DNA of 64,000 bases from Batkoa obscura (GCA_030770535.1 JASVEC010000014.1:744001-808000); one strand, 5' to 3'. Positions 32,373 through 44,652 are shown, counted from the stretch's first letter. Made by a program: numbers and translations. The notes: generated by a model not told the origin, from the letters alone.

Positions 32373-33820
32373 TATGAGAGAGCTAAGATAATTAATTATA
32401 ACAAATAAAGATACACTGTTGCGGTTTTTTGGTTTATAATCATTTTGTCCTTGTTAACAGTGGAAATGTTTAGATTATTATTTTAGTGAATATATTTAAA
32501 TGGTTTTATAAAGTTGTAATGTAATTAAAATTAGTATTTTGTATTCTATTTTTAAAATAATAAAACAAGTGAATATTAAGTTTTAAGGGGAAGTCAAAAA
32601 TGGCTAAAAAAGTTTAATCAAAAACAAGATTATTAAAAAATTAATAATCAAAACATTGGAATAAATTTAGTAAGTTTTCGAAATTTTATTATCCCTTTGT
32701 TATTCTTTTATTTTATTTATATTTCAATCTATTTAAGCTTTTGTTGAGGATTAAATAAGTTATTTATATTTATACCCCTTTTTATTGATAAGCTGGTTAT
32801 TAATTAATGAATTGATGTATATAAATGTACTCTATTTATATTAAATAATATGGATTAAAACTGTATATCATAGTTTATTTATAATAATAAAATTTTATAA
32901 TTTCCATAGTATTTAAAAGATACAATCTTCAGAGATAAAATAAAATCGTTAATCTCTATTATAAAAGCAACTATGTTCTACACAAGGCTAATAAAAAGAA
33001 TTCTAAACCCCCGTATTCCTGCCCTTATCAAGAAACCTTTATTATAAATACAATAATAAAACCAAAAATATTATCTTTTGTTATATGCAACTAATTTTCT
33101 GTTATAAAATAATAATAATTGACTACCACGAGATAAAATGAACATTAATTTTTTTTAAAATATGAACATTTGGATATTAACGCCTCGTAAAGTGGGGAAA
33201 TTCTATTTCTAGAAACAGCTCAAGTTTGAGTTAAACATTTTTAGTAACTAAAATTTATTGATGTTTAGGATTTGAGATAATAATAATGAAATAGTAATAA
33301 TAATATTCTTAACATTCTTATAACTGTTATTATTATATTATACTATAATAATATGAATTACAAAATTAACAATACTATTGAATAATTATTACTATAATTT
33401 ATAAAAAGGAGCTATCAATAGATTTATTTTAAGTTTTAAATTTAACGGTTATAAAAAAAGATAACTTATGACAATTAACCTCCACTCATTAACTACGTTT
33501 AAGGAATCAAGTAAACAACACCCACCCTAAATTTTATCAGTAGATTTTTGTTGCCTTAGTAATAAAATTTTATGTCTCTTTTTTATTAAATTTCTTTTAT
33601 TTTTTTATAATTATTATCTCTCTCTTTACCTTTTAATTTATTAAAACTTTTTCTTTTTTTTTAAATATTTTTTAAAATGTAAGTGTTTATTAAATTTATC
33701 ATTAGAACTATAACTCACTAATTTTATATTCTTTAGTTATATTAAAAAAATATTCGAATTGCTGGTGCAATTTATTAACAACAACTATCAACATCTAAAT
33801 TTTAGAATATATTAACAAGC
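32373..33820. other. Intergenic upstream of the receptor gene
   Basis: 1.45 kb of AT-rich DNA without a supportable gene. The last 300 bases are pyrimidine-rich (ATTATCTCTCTCTTTACC near 33611) and contain a probable 5'UTR intron. Confidence 0.5.
33679..33736 (+). other. Probable 5'UTR intron of the receptor gene
   Basis: A GTAAGT donor, a CTCACTAAT branch-like site and a TTCTTTAG acceptor span 58 bases, the size of other introns here, about 85 bases before the start codon. It follows a pyrimidine-rich promoter-like tract. Confidence 0.5.
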
Positions 33821-35392
33821 ATGTCTGAGACTTCAAAAGTAGAAGAGATAACATTTGATTTAGTATTAAACACAGTCAATAGTGTTTCTTTGGTGGGGGC
33901 GATTTTTGTAATGAGTGTAGTCACATTGAGTAGTTATTATAATTGTAATGCAGCTAAACGATTATCGTTTCGATTAAGTATGTGGATAGCATTTGCTGAT
34001 GCTATATTTTGTTGTATGTCTTATCTAAGTGTGGATCCCGTAAAAAGGATATTAGAGTGTAATATAATTAATGCAGTAGGTTATATAAGTAACTTAACCT
34101 TAATTTTTTTAACTGTTTGTATGGCTTTTAATTTACAAATGGTGTTTGTAAAACAACAGCATAATCCTAGATTAACAGAGAAATTTTATGTAACCACTTC
34201 CTTTTTAGCTGCTTTTATTATTATTGTACCATTTACTGTCATTGCTATCGCTATGGATTCATGTACTATATTTCCTTTAGTACAATTGCCTTATAATTTA
34301 ATTTTCTTTTGGATAATGATTGGAATTTGGGAAGTAGTTGGTGTACTTTATTGTAGTATTACTATTATTAAAGTAGTTTTAAAATTAACTCGTTTTCACG
34401 ATGATATTGCTACTTTACAACAAGGTGGAGCTTCACCAACAGTAGATCGTATAAGTGATAGTATACAATCTAGAGTAGAACAAGTAGTCCGTAGACTTAT
34501 TTTTTACCCCTTGATACCAGTCTTAACTCAATCTCCTTATGTAATTGCAGCTAATTTAAGTTTAATTAATGGTAAAAAAACATTATTAGAGAGATATATT
34601 TATTATGTGCCTTCTTATTCAGCTGGTATATTAAACGCAGTTGTATTTTTATTTGATCCGGCTTTACCAGAGATTTGGAAAGATTTTAAAACATTTATGA
34701 TAAGAAAGTATTATTTAAAGCCATTAACTAAAGGAGAACTTGGAGAATCAACTAGATTTTCTAAATTCATGTCTAAAATAGTTTATAAATTCTTAATTAA
34801 AAATCAACAGAATAATGAAAATGAAGGATTTAGATTAAGTAAAACATCCCATTCTTTTTTACATAATGGACTAGTATTAGTACCACCAGAATTAGCAATG
34901 TCCCATCATCATCAACCATCAAACGGTAGTATATCTATTACAGACCAGTTGCCATTTTCTGAATTTCAATTAAAATCAAATTCTATTATTTCCGATAAAT
35001 ATTTAAATAATGAAATTAATGTGCCTCCCATTAATTTACCAGATTATAAAACATCCCAATTAGATTATTCTTGTGATCATTCTAGATCAAATTCTAATTT
35101 ATCTTCTTTACATCAATTGTCAAGAGATAATTCATTAAGATCTATAAACTCAGTTAATAATCAACAACAACAATACTCATCTTCTGGTTTAACAACTCAG
35201 ATTAATTCAAATTCTACATTCCATGAACAATTAATTGATCGTCAAAGTTTACGTTCTTATGATCATATATCTGTAACAAACCGTAATAATAATCGTACAA
35301 TGGACCAAACTTCTTTAAGATCAAGATCTTCTTTTTATTCCACTACTTCTACTCATGATTTAGATCAAAATCAAGTTACTTTATTATTATAA
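33821..35392 (+). CDS. Seven-transmembrane G-protein-coupled receptor-like protein
   Basis: An intronless frame of 523 aa. About seven hydrophobic segments lie within residues 15-290, among them SVSLVGAIFVMSVVTL, LSMWIAFADAIFCCMSYL, ISNLTLIFLTVCMAFNL, AAFIIIVPFTVIAIAM and FFWIMIGIWEVVGVLY. They are followed by a basic loop ending in a predicted sixth and seventh segment (YVPSYSAGILNAVVFLFDP). The layout and the FRLSMWIAFADA type of helix II recall the cAMP-receptor-like/Git3 group of fungal receptors, but I cannot assign a class. The C-terminal ~200 residues are a Ser/Asn/Gln-rich cytosolic tail with many possible phosphorylation sites. Ligand unknown. The start is the first ATG after the 5'UTR intron. 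Confidence 0.8.
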   Translation: MSETSKVEEITFDLVLNTVNSVSLVGAIFVMSVVTLSSYYNCNAAKRLSFRLSMWIAFADAIFCCMSYLSVDPVKRILECNIINAVGYISNLTLIFLTVCMAFNLQMVFVKQQHNPRLTEKFYVTTSFLAAFIIIVPFTVIAIAMDSCTIFPLVQLPYNLIFFWIMIGIWEVVGVLYCSITIIKVVLKLTRFHDDIATLQQGGASPTVDRISDSIQSRVEQVVRRLIFYPLIPVLTQSPYVIAANLSLINGKKTLLERYIYYVPSYSAGILNAVVFLFDPALPEIWKDFKTFMIRKYYLKPLTKGELGESTRFSKFMSKIVYKFLIKNQQNNENEGFRLSKTSHSFLHNGLVLVPPELAMSHHHQPSNGSISITDQLPFSEFQLKSNSIISDKYLNNEINVPPINLPDYKTSQLDYSCDHSRSNSNLSSLHQLSRDNSLRSINSVNNQQQQYSSSGLTTQINSNSTFHEQLIDRQSLRSYDHISVTNRNNNRTMDQTSLRSRSSFYSTTSTHDLDQNQVTLLL

Positions 35393-35631
35393 TATTCATT
35401 TGGATTATTTTTGTATAGGAATTAAAAAAGATAACATTATTTTTTAGGTTGTTTGAATTATAATTTTGGTTTAATGAATTGTTATAGCTTTTTTAATATC
35501 TTTATCTATAAATTGAATATGTCATATGTTAAATATTGCTATTTAAATCTTTATTTTTTATATCTCTACTTTTTATATTTATATTAACAATAATAAAATA
35601 CATTTTATATTAATTTTAATGTTTGGGAGCG

Positions 35632-35724
35632 TTTTTTTCGGCTTCATTATTTTTTTCATCTTTTAAGCGCTATTTGAGTGGAAAACTTGTTAGTAAAATT
35701 CTTAAAAAAAATATATCCCCATTT
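35632..35724 (-). mobile_element. MITE copy 8
   Basis: Reverse copy: TTTGGGAGCGTTTTTTTC at the left, core TTTTAAGCGCTATTTGAGTG, and ATATATCCCCATTTA at the right. Confidence 0.75.
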
Positions 35725-36493
35725 ATTAATTTCGCCTCCAAATTACCCATAAAGTACTAATAAAATATTATAAATCTCTCCCTATTGTAGAACTAAAATT
35801 CTCCTATAAATTTCATTTCTGCTTAATTTTTATAAATCTATCAGTTCTTTTTACCCACGATTTTCAGCCATGAAAAAGCTTTATAAATTCCCAGTATCAA
35901 ACTTAACTTTATAGATTCCAATTTTCAATATCGATATCATCTTGTTTATAAATTACACAAAGAGACTCTTAAAATTCAAATATGCATTGTTTAACCCTAA
36001 TTCACTTAAAAATGGATTGAGTATTATCAATTCGGTATTTGCTAAATATAAAAAATCATGTGCACAAATCAGTAAACATGAAATGAAAATGCTCAATCTA
36101 TGTCTAAAGTAAATTAGAGTAAGACATTGTACGTTTGAACATATGCAGCTGTAAGTAGTTAAAGATAAGCATAGAATCAACACATGTAATGAAATTCTAG
36201 TTAGAATTTTTAAACTAGAATTTAGTTTTAAATTTGATATTTAAGTGAGATTTTATTATATTAACTTTATATGATTAGTTTTTTATTTTTATTAAAACAG
36301 TAAAAGTATAACTTTTCAATAACTCCTTTTTTGATATGAAGTGGAGTTTATTCTACAAATAAATTTACAATTTTAACTAGTAAAACTTAAAGCACTTTTA
36401 CAAGGGTATAACGCTAATCTTGCTTTTTGGAGAAAAAAAACAATAGTTATTGGTTACAATACTAAATAATTGAGTATGTAAAAATAAACACTA

Positions 36494-36598
36494 TTTGAGG
36501 CTGTTTTTTTTAGTTTCATTATTTTTCCATTTTTTAGGTGCTATTTATGTGGAAAAATTGTCAGTAAAATTCTTAAATACAAAAATACATCCCCATTT
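36494..36598 (-). mobile_element. MITE copy 9
   Basis: Reverse copy: TTTGAGGCTGTTTTTTTTAG at the left, core TTTTTAGGTGCTATTTATG, and ATACATCCCCATTT at the right. Confidence 0.73.
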
Positions 36599-36654
36599 GA
36601 AAGTAAAAATAATTTGGTGCTACACTTTATTACCTTTGCCACTGACTTTAATTA

Positions 36655-36754
36655 TATGGGGATGTTTTTTGGTTTCATTACCTTTTTCACCTTTTAAGTG
36701 CTATTTGAGCGGAACATTGTTAGTGAAATTATTGAACAAAAATACATCCCCATA
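36655..36754 (-). mobile_element. MITE copy 10
   Basis: Reverse copy with well kept ends: TATGGGGATGTTTTTTGG and ATACATCCCCATA; core TTTTAAGTGCTATTTGAGCG. Confidence 0.8.
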
Positions 36755-37083
36755 TAATGCAAGTTTACTTATGTTACATTTTTATAGATGTAAACAAGTT
36801 GAATTTTAATTTTTAAAAAAAATGCTCACTTAATTTTTTTTACATAAATGATAGATTTTTAAATAGTTACTATTTATAATGTCGAATTCCAGCTTTTTTG
36901 AGTTATCAATAAACTTATTATTTTAACAACACTTCAAAAATAGAGTCATTATAAATAAATAAAACTTGAACTTGATAAACTGGGATCCCATTCAATAAAA
37001 AATATATATCCTTTTATTTTAAAAAATAGTATATAAACCATTGACTTCCTTGAGTACCAGTCAACTTTAAACCTTATACAAAC

Positions 37084-39748
37084 TCAATTAAGCTGTCCTT
37101 TAATATCGACCTTAGAAAGTTTATTTAACCTAGCTTTTACCATACTTCTAACTGGTTTTGTTTGAAACCTATAAACATTTTGATTACCATTCTGTAAAGC
37201 TTTTGGGCATTGAAACAATGTTATTCCACAACTTTTTAAAAAATTAATACATTCATCTTCATCTAAAAAGCCCATTATATCTTTTACATAATCTAAAGTG
37301 ACATCGGGGAGATAGCTGTTAATTAAAAAGTTAATATTTGTAATTATAACTTTAAAAAATATAAATATTTACGCCATGCATATAATATCCATTGCCTTAT
37401 ATCGTTCTCTTTCTAAAAAGAAAGATATGATAATTTTACAATATTGGGTAGCACTATTATATAGCCTAAAAAAGGTATAAAATTCAGAAGTATTAAGTGC
37501 TCGAAGTACTTTTAATGAAAAGGCTATATTTTCATCTTTTTCTTGCTGTTCAGTTAAGTTTGATATCATTTTTTTGATTTCTATTATAATATTAATATTT
37601 GTTTATCATTAGTTCATTATTTTAATTACCTGCTGAGCTCCTAGTATATATAAAATAGAGCATTCTATAACAAATAAATTCGTTTTCATTTCCTTCAATC
37701 CCATATTCATAGAGATCTTTTAATTGGGATTGACATTTATTAAACTCTCCTATATCGTTCTAATAATAACATTAAATAAATACACTCTAATAATAATAAG
37801 AAAATATTTACCTTTTCTAATGCAATTCTTGAAAAAGTTTCATAAACATAAACAGTAAAGTTATTTTTAATTCTTTGTACCTAAATAATTTAATTAAATT
37901 AATTTTTATAATTCAAAATACTTTACTGTTAAATCCTGACGAACTGATTGAAATTGATCACAAATATACGTATAATCTTTATTTTCTTCCCATTTTTTAA
38001 CTAAAAGTTTCAATGTCTTTTTCAATACCTCTACTGGACGTATTTTGGATGGATCAGGTGCCTATAAAAACATATAGGTAAAATGGTTTTCACATATTTA
38101 TTAAATTTTACACTAGTAAGTCTGAAATAATTCTTCTCGAGGTTAGTACATGTTCCAATAACTGTGTCTTTATCCCAATCAATAACGTCCATCATATGCT
38201 ATTTTAAAAATTAGGATCCCCTCAGCAAATTTTAATCAATATATCTACCTGTTCTGTTGCAACTGTAGGAGGAGGTGGTAAAGTTTCAGGCTCTAAAGGT
38301 TGGGCAAATCTCGCTTGTCTCATTAGTCTTTTTTGTAGCTCTTCATGGCTGACATTCTCAATAATAGGTGGACTAGGACTTTTTTGCCTTTTGCTTTTAG
38401 CTTTTCTAAACAAATTTGATAAACAAATTTAATCAATTATTAAAAAAATGATATACCCTGCTTTTTTACCAGTAATTACTTGCACATTTGCAAATAATTT
38501 TACAATTGCCCTATGGGTTATATTAAATTTGTTGTATTATCAAATGGAGTTAGTTTTACTTTGGTATTGGCTTTTTGCTCCAATTAACGCTCCATATGCT
38601 ATTCGTTTGGTACACTTTATTGATAGCACCATATATGATCTGTTGTGCAGTGCCATTACTTTTTGCATTAGGATATGCTTCATATATTTTCTGTACCCAT
38701 GCCCTATAAGATTATAAATACTTGTTAAAATAATAATGCTATTATAAAATACCTCACGTAATCAGGTAGCTCTTCATCGCTAATAAATGTAAAGTTAAGT
38801 AGATAACTTAAACCAATTAAAATTTACTTCTTGCTATCTAAATAAAAAAAATTAGTACATAATATATTAACAAGTTACAAATGAACTTACCAATATTATT
38901 ATTTTTTGGGTTTTTACTACCATCTAAAGATATCGTTTCGTTTTCAGTGACTATAAAAATGAATAAATTGCTTTTTTTTTTTCAAAAAAGTTACCTCCAA
39001 TAAGGTTGGTATTTTCTTCAAAAGTATCATTTCTTTAAAGGTTATTTATAAGAAACAAAAATATATATGACTCTTACGTGTTCGCTAAACCACTATCGCT
39101 AATACTAATTTCGCTAAATTTCTTATACGGCCCATTCATAATAGTACTACTAGTTGGACTATGAAACCCTTTAACTTTAGCATTAAACTTGGTTTTTCTG
39201 TTAAATTTATTCTCTTTAAACTTTGAACCTGAATTTTCAGTATACTCATATTTTACACTTCCATATTTCTTAAATCCCTTCGTTGAATTTTCTCCTTTTG
39301 ATGTTTGATTCCAACTTACATTCCCATTTAATTTATCTTCTTCTGGTGGCGGTGGCGGAATGTCATTAGCTGGCGGCGGTGGTGGTGGAACCCCTGGATT
39401 GTTATTTGTAGCTTGAGCTGGTCGATTAGCTCGAGGCATCGGTGGAGGTGGAAAAAAATTAGGTTGAAACACTTGCTGTTGGTATTGTTGATTTGGATAT
39501 GAAGGAGGGGGAGGAGCTTGATAATTAAAGTTTTGAGGATAATGTTGATAATAATTATAATATTCAGCATAAGCAGCTTCATATCCAGGATAATTTTGTT
39601 GATAATAGTAATAATTTGGATCCGCATAAGCTTGAGCAGCTTGCGGTTCTTGAACCCATCCTGAGTGGGTAGGGTTGTTTTTATTATTTAAGTCTTGTTG
39701 GTTGTCCATTTTAACTTTTTTATTAAAAGGTTTATTTAAATTTAACAA
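37084..39748 (-). CDS. THP3: SAC3/GANP-family protein, THP3/LENG8 type
   Basis: THP3/LENG8 proteins pair with a PCI partner at the nucleus and link transcription to mRNA processing and export. The gene has about ten exons on the minus strand; exon 1 is 39748-39078. The first ~225 residues are rich in Tyr, Gln, Asn and Pro with poly-Pro runs (PPPPPPANDIPPPPP), as in LENG8. Short middle exons code LPDYVRAWVQKIYEA and NSIWSVNWSKKPIP, and a basic segment LFRKAKSKRQKSPSPP. The SAC3 domain then reads VIGTCTNLEKNYFRLT, VEVLKKTLKLLVKKW, YICDQFQSVRQDLTVQ and YETFSRIALEKNDIGEFN, ending in a winged-helix-like tail (LPDVTLDYVKDIMGF) and a short basic C-terminus. The block order matches LENG8/Thp3 rather than Sac3 itself, which is longer. 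Small-exon boundaries were judged by splice signals only; a second ATG at 39709 is an alternative start. Confidence 0.85.
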
Positions 39749-40969
39749 TTAAAGTTGTTCAAAAATGGTTTCAAGTTTTGTTTTTTCGTATTATATTTTA
39801 TTTATAATGATTTTTATGTTTGACGTAAGTGGAAGGCCGCGGCAGGACAGGGTTGTATTTTTATTTAACAATATACTTTGTAAATTAAATAAAAAAGAAG
39901 TATTTCGCAAAAAGTTTAAAACTCTTAATAAAGTCTAATATCATTTTGATTGGTTACTACCGCTTTTACTGAGCTTTAAATTTAAAATAATTTCTAGTAT
40001 TTTATTGGACATTTATCTAGGTTGTTTACTGAAAATAGTGTAACTAATTTTTGGATACCAATTTAGTCCTGTCCTACTCAAAATTTGTATATATGAATGG
40101 AAAGCTTATCTTATTAAAAACCTTTATTCATACACATTTAACTAAACAATTTTAAAAAAGAATAGGAGTTTCTTTCTGAAAATTTCTTAGACTATTTCTT
40201 GTCTTACAGCTAACAATACAACCTATTTAATTCCTTTTAAGCCTATCTTTGGATTTAAGAGATGCCTATGTGTTTTGCACAGAAAGGCGGTATTGAGTTT
40301 GAATGATAAAACTGAAACTTTAAGGCTGGGTAAACAAGTTTACAATAAGTTCTTTCAAGCTATTGTCAGTTCAATAGATATGTGGTTGAATATAAAGACT
40401 TGGCTAAAATTTAAATAATTTTCTCTAACTTTGATTAGGCTTAGAGCTACAAATCTAGATAACTAGCTTTAAATTCAAATAGAACAACATTATTTTCATA
40501 TTGCTGATAGTTAATTTATAATTTTTGAAATAATCACGTCTCGGAGGATAATTGTGCCTTGTATTTAACCTAATCTACTTATTTTTCTTTTTATTTACAA
40601 CTGTAAAAAGTACTTTTTTTTTATACTTACCTTCAATTCGATGAATTTTATGTAGCTTTCCTATTGGTACATATATTCACTATAGTTATAAAATGCTTAC
40701 TTCTACGCGGCGAATCTCCATTACTATATTTGTTCTATTGAGCATTCATCTCTTATAAAACTTGAATAATAAATTAAAGAAATTAAACTTTTACCAAGTT
40801 AGTCATAAATTGATATCAAAATCGGACTTAAAACTGAGATCAAAAACTATTAATGAATCAAATTATTAACGATAGTTGGTATTAAATGATACCTTAAGAA
40901 TTATGTAAAAGTATAAAAAGGAGCAAAGAGGATAGTTAAGAGTTATCGAAACCAAAAGAAACATAAACA
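39749..40969. other. Intergenic between THP3 and the first aldo-keto reductase
   Basis: A divergent promoter region of 1.2 kb. A short GC-rich patch (GGAAGGCCGCGGCAGGACAG, 39831-39850) lies about 85 bases upstream of THP3, and an inverted 8-bp partner (CCTGTCCT) occurs near 40069. A 75-codon frame without an ATG lies at 40191-40418. No firm gene is seen. Confidence 0.4.
40191..40418 (+). other. Possible coding remnant (75 codons, no start)
   Basis: An open stretch between stops, less AT-biased than its surroundings, with a mixed composition (for example LRLGKQVYNKFFQAIVS). A TTCTTAG acceptor-like site sits at its left end. I recognise no family and see no partner exon; it may be chance. Confidence 0.2.
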
Positions 40970-42168
40970 ATGAATAAACTACCAACTCGACAATTAGGGA
41001 AAAACGGGCCTCAAGTTTCCAGCATTGGGTTAGGATGTATGGGAATGAGTGCTTTTTATGGGTCTAGTGACCAAGGGGAGAATATTAAAGTATTAAACCG
41101 AGCACTTGACCTTGGTTGTACATTTTGGGATACTTCTGTAAATTATGATCAAATTTAAAAAGCAAACGATTACTAACATTCTGTTAGGACATGTATGGAG
41201 CTGGAGAAAATGAAAAGCTATTATCTAAAGTACTAAAGAATCGTAGAAATGAAATTTTCTTATGTACCAAATTCGGGATTGATTATAATCCAGAGACTAA
41301 GGCATTCAAAATACGAGGTGACAAAGAATTTGTAAAACAAAGCTGTGATGCCAGCTTAAAACGGTTAGGTATTAGCTGCATCGATTTATATTATCAGCAT
41401 AGAGTAGATCCAAATACGTATGTTCTTTATTAGTCTATTTATTTTATTTTAATAAACTTATAGTCCAATTGAAGAAACGGTTGAAGCTATGACAGAGCTG
41501 ATTAAAAAAGGTAAAATAAAATACCTTGGATTATCCGAGTGTAGTGCAGAAACATTAAGAAAAGCATACAAAATTCATCCTATTGCTGCTGTACAGGTAG
41601 AATACAGGTAATTATGATAATTCACTGTTTAAGCTAATAATTAAATTTTATCTTTAAAGTCCATGGGAAACATTTATTGAGAAAAACGGATTGTTAGAAG
41701 CATGTAGAGAGTTAGGAGTAACAGTTATAGCTTATTCACCATTAGGTCGAGGTTTCTTAACAGGAAAATTGGATTTGACTTCTTTAGATAAAAATGATTC
41801 GAGAGTCACTCATTATCCACGTTATAATGAACAAAACCTCGACCATAATTTGCAAATTGTTAACAAATTGGAACAGATAGCTACTCAGAAGAATATAAAA
41901 GCTTCGCAGTTATGCTTGTCGTGGGTATTGAAGCAGGTAAACTTGGATCATTTTTAAAATTTACAACTTCTATATTGAAATTTATTAGGGAAATGACATT
42001 ATCCCCATTCCTGGCACTAGAAGAACTAAATATTTGGAGGAAAACGTGGAGTCGGGTAATATCAAGTTAAGCGAAGACGAAAATAAACAGATTCGTGTAT
42101 TAATTGAGCAGATCCAAGTAAAAGGAGATAGAAATACTGCTGAAGCTCTAAAAAGTGTTGATTTGTAA
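40970..42168 (+). CDS. Aldo-keto reductase, YakC/AKR13-like
   Basis: NADPH-dependent reductase of carbonyl compounds with a TIM-barrel fold, cytosolic. Exons 40970-41137, 41188-41417, 41464-41607, 41660-41936 and 41989-42168 join to 332 aa. The N-terminus reads [20 protein letters not shown]. The catalytic Asp-Tyr motif [12 protein letters not shown] is completed only when the first intron is removed. Lys of LCTKFGID, His of YYQHRVDP, the [13 protein letters not shown] strand, [14 protein letters not shown] and the cofactor block [16 protein letters not shown] are all present, so the active site looks complete. The best family match by motif is the YakC/pyridoxal-reductase-like group. Another AKR of a different subfamily follows on the same strand. 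Confidence 0.92.
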
Positions 42169-43015
42169 ATCAATTTTTATTGGATCTTTAACAATAAATG
42201 CTATAAATCTATAAGTTTTTTACAAAAAATAAAAAGCTATAATATTCTTAATATTGTATTATTAATTTAATTTATTAGAAGCCAAAGAAAAAACTGTTGA
42301 AAACGATTTAATATTTGTCTATAACAAATCAATAAGTTTCATGTTATATTAAACTAAGCCGACTTTGTGTTTATTCCTTTACTATAGCATTAATTCATAA
42401 ATTCATATTTTTTTCATTATTTATCGCTTATAAAAGATAGCTTATAAGTTTTTTTATTTAGTTAACTCTTTTTTAGTTACAGCAATATTATTGCAAGGCA
42501 GTAATTTATAAAAGATTTCAAATATCCCCATGGTAAAATTTAGTCCCGACAACTTCGCATTATTTAAAAGTAAAATTATCTTTACAAAATTGATGTAACA
42601 TCTCCAATAATTTATCAATATTATTCTTGAATCAAATAAGTTTCAGAGCTACAATTTAAAATAATATCAGCTTTAATAATCAAAAAATACTTATATCATT
42701 ATCGATATTTTCAAGATCAATCGATTAATGCTTCCAAAGATATGGAGATTAAATACCAAATATTAAAACTATATGTATCTAAATAAATTTTAGTCATATA
42801 ATATAAGTTTTATTTATTTACTGAAGTTTATTTGACTTTATACATCCACCGTTTATAAACGGTATCCTGGTTAGCCTATTTTTGAATTAAACTTTGTGAC
42901 AGTCAAATGATTTAATTTACTTGAAATTAAATAATTACGGGTAAAAGTTATAACATAATATGAAGTACGGTAATATATAAATGAACAATAGGGAGTAGAT
43001 AAGAAAAAACAAAAA
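42169..43015. other. Intergenic between the two aldo-keto reductases
   Basis: 847 AT-rich bases with no supportable gene or MITE. It presumably carries the second reductase's promoter. Confidence 0.4.
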
Positions 43016-44151
43016 ATGAGTGAGATTAGTATATGCAATAAAGAATTTCAATTAAATAGCGGTTATAAAATGCCTGCAATAGGGTTAGGAACAGGTAGGA
43101 GGACTTTATATTCTCATTTTAACCATTTATTTATGAACATTAGAAACCGGGGATTTCAATGCTAATGTAGAAGCAATAAAAAATGCTATAAAACTTGGGT
43201 ATAAAGCAATTGATACAGCAGCTATGTGTAAGATAATAGTCTCTTTTTTGTAGATTTTTAATAAGATCGATAGATAAAACTGAAGAACATATTGGAGAAG
43301 CAATTAAACAAAGTGGGGTAAAAAGAGAGGAGCTCTTTATTACTAGTAAACTATGGAGTACTGATTTGATACCAGAAAGAGTTGTACCAGCTTTGCAAAA
43401 AACTTTGAAAAATCTGGGTACTGATTACTTGGATTTGTATTTGATACACTTCCCTTATGCATTTAAGCACCCTCAATCTACTCCCCCTGAGGTTATCAAA
43501 GATTTTGATATCATGAGCACATGGCACGAGTTAGAGGTAATAGTTGTTATTGACCTACTATTTAAAGTTTTAAATTTCTATAGAAATTGGTGAAATCAGG
43601 AAAAGTTAGAAGCATCGGGGTATCGAACTTTAGTATAAAAAAGCTAGATTATTTACTGAGCCATTGTACTATTAAGCCTGCAGTCAATCAAGTAGAGCTT
43701 CATCCATATTTGTCTCAAGAAGGGTTAGTGGAGTATTGCAAAAAAAATGAAATATTAATTACTGGGTATTCACCACTAGGCAGAACCATTGAGCCAGCTC
43801 CTCTGTATGATCCTATAGTAACTAATCAGTTTAATTTAAACTATTAAAAATAACAGGAATAGATTTTAGATATTTCTAAAAAATACCACATTACACCAAG
43901 TCAGGTCATTTTAAGCTGGGCCATTCAAAGAGGAACCTCAGGTATACTTTTAGTTAGTTAAAGCTTTATTGTTTATCTACTTAATAGTTGTTCCACGATC
44001 AAATAACCCAAAGCGTCAGTTACTAAATCTTCAAATCGTAGAGTTGGACTCTATGTCCTTGAGGCGAATTAATGGTGTTAATCGTGGTATGCGATTATTC
44101 ACATTTGATGATATGTGGGGGGTAGAAGATGCTTTTGATGAAAAATTATAA
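43016..44151 (+). CDS. Aldo-keto reductase, AKR1-4-like
   Basis: Exons 43016-43094, 43144-43227, 43274-43536, 43584-43817, 43863-43941 and 43988-44151 join to 300 aa. Motifs of the classic AKR group are LNSGYKMPAIGLGT, AIDTAAMY (catalytic Asp and Tyr, the latter split by an intron), FITSKLWSTD (Lys), YLDLYLIHFP (His), SGKVRSIGVSNF, PAVNQVELHPYLSQ, ITGYSPLG and VVPRSNNPKRQ (cofactor). The tetrad is complete. It uses the acceptor ending at 43862 because the earlier AG would bring a stop. The C-terminal segment FTFDDMWGVEDAFDEK is the usual short substrate-loop tail. It belongs to a different branch from its upstream neighbour, so the pair is not a recent duplication. Confidence 0.92.
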
Positions 44152-44652
44152 AATAAAAAATATCAAACCAGAAATTATTGAGCTTATTAACTATAAAAAT
44201 ATTTGTACCCAAAAAATAATTTTTTATTAAAATTGATGTTTAAATTATCTGAATATTGACATCTAATCTTTTTTTGTATATATGATTGTCCATATTCTAA
44301 TAAATTACTATTAAATCATTGCTGTAGATTTGAAATACGTTATTTAGATTGGGTTTAATATAGTTAATAGTAATATACAACAAATAAAGCAGTATAATTT
44401 GAATTTCTCAGAAGTCTATCTTATTTATAAACTTAATTCTAAGCTGACTAAATTAAATAAATATTATAAATATCTAGCTATAGCCATGATCCAAAAAATT
44501 AATAAGGTATTTTAATCTTATAAGTCAATCAGATTTATTGTTTTTACAAACTATGTAATTAACTTCAATTTCAATATTCCTTCTAAATAATTATTATCGT
44601 ATGACAAATAAATACATAAATGAACATTGCAAAAATGTAATTCTTGTTAGAT
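44152..44652. other. Intergenic between converging genes
   Basis: 501 AT-rich bases between the second reductase and MPC2 3' ends. Nothing else is seen. Confidence 0.45.

Larger units (their letters stand above)
35393..37083. other. Intergenic with three MITEs
   Basis: 1.7 kb between the receptor and THP3 3' ends. It holds MITE copies at 35632, 36494 and 36655, the last two only 56 bases apart. Open frames here are short and partly MITE-derived; none is supportable. Confidence 0.5.

Noticed and set aside
35953-36183. 76-codon minus-strand frame
   Set aside because: No homology, biased composition and no promoter or splice context; chance.
36495-36809. 104-codon plus-strand frame
   Set aside because: It runs through two MITE copies and owes its length to their T-rich sequence; the same pseudo-peptide appears at other MITEs.
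38448-38717. 89-codon plus-strand hydrophobic frame
   Set aside because: Antisense of THP3 exons coding the AWVQKIYEAYPNAK segment; the minus-strand product is the conserved one.
39328-39627. 99-codon Ile/His-rich frame
   Set aside because: Alternative frame of the low-complexity first exon of THP3.
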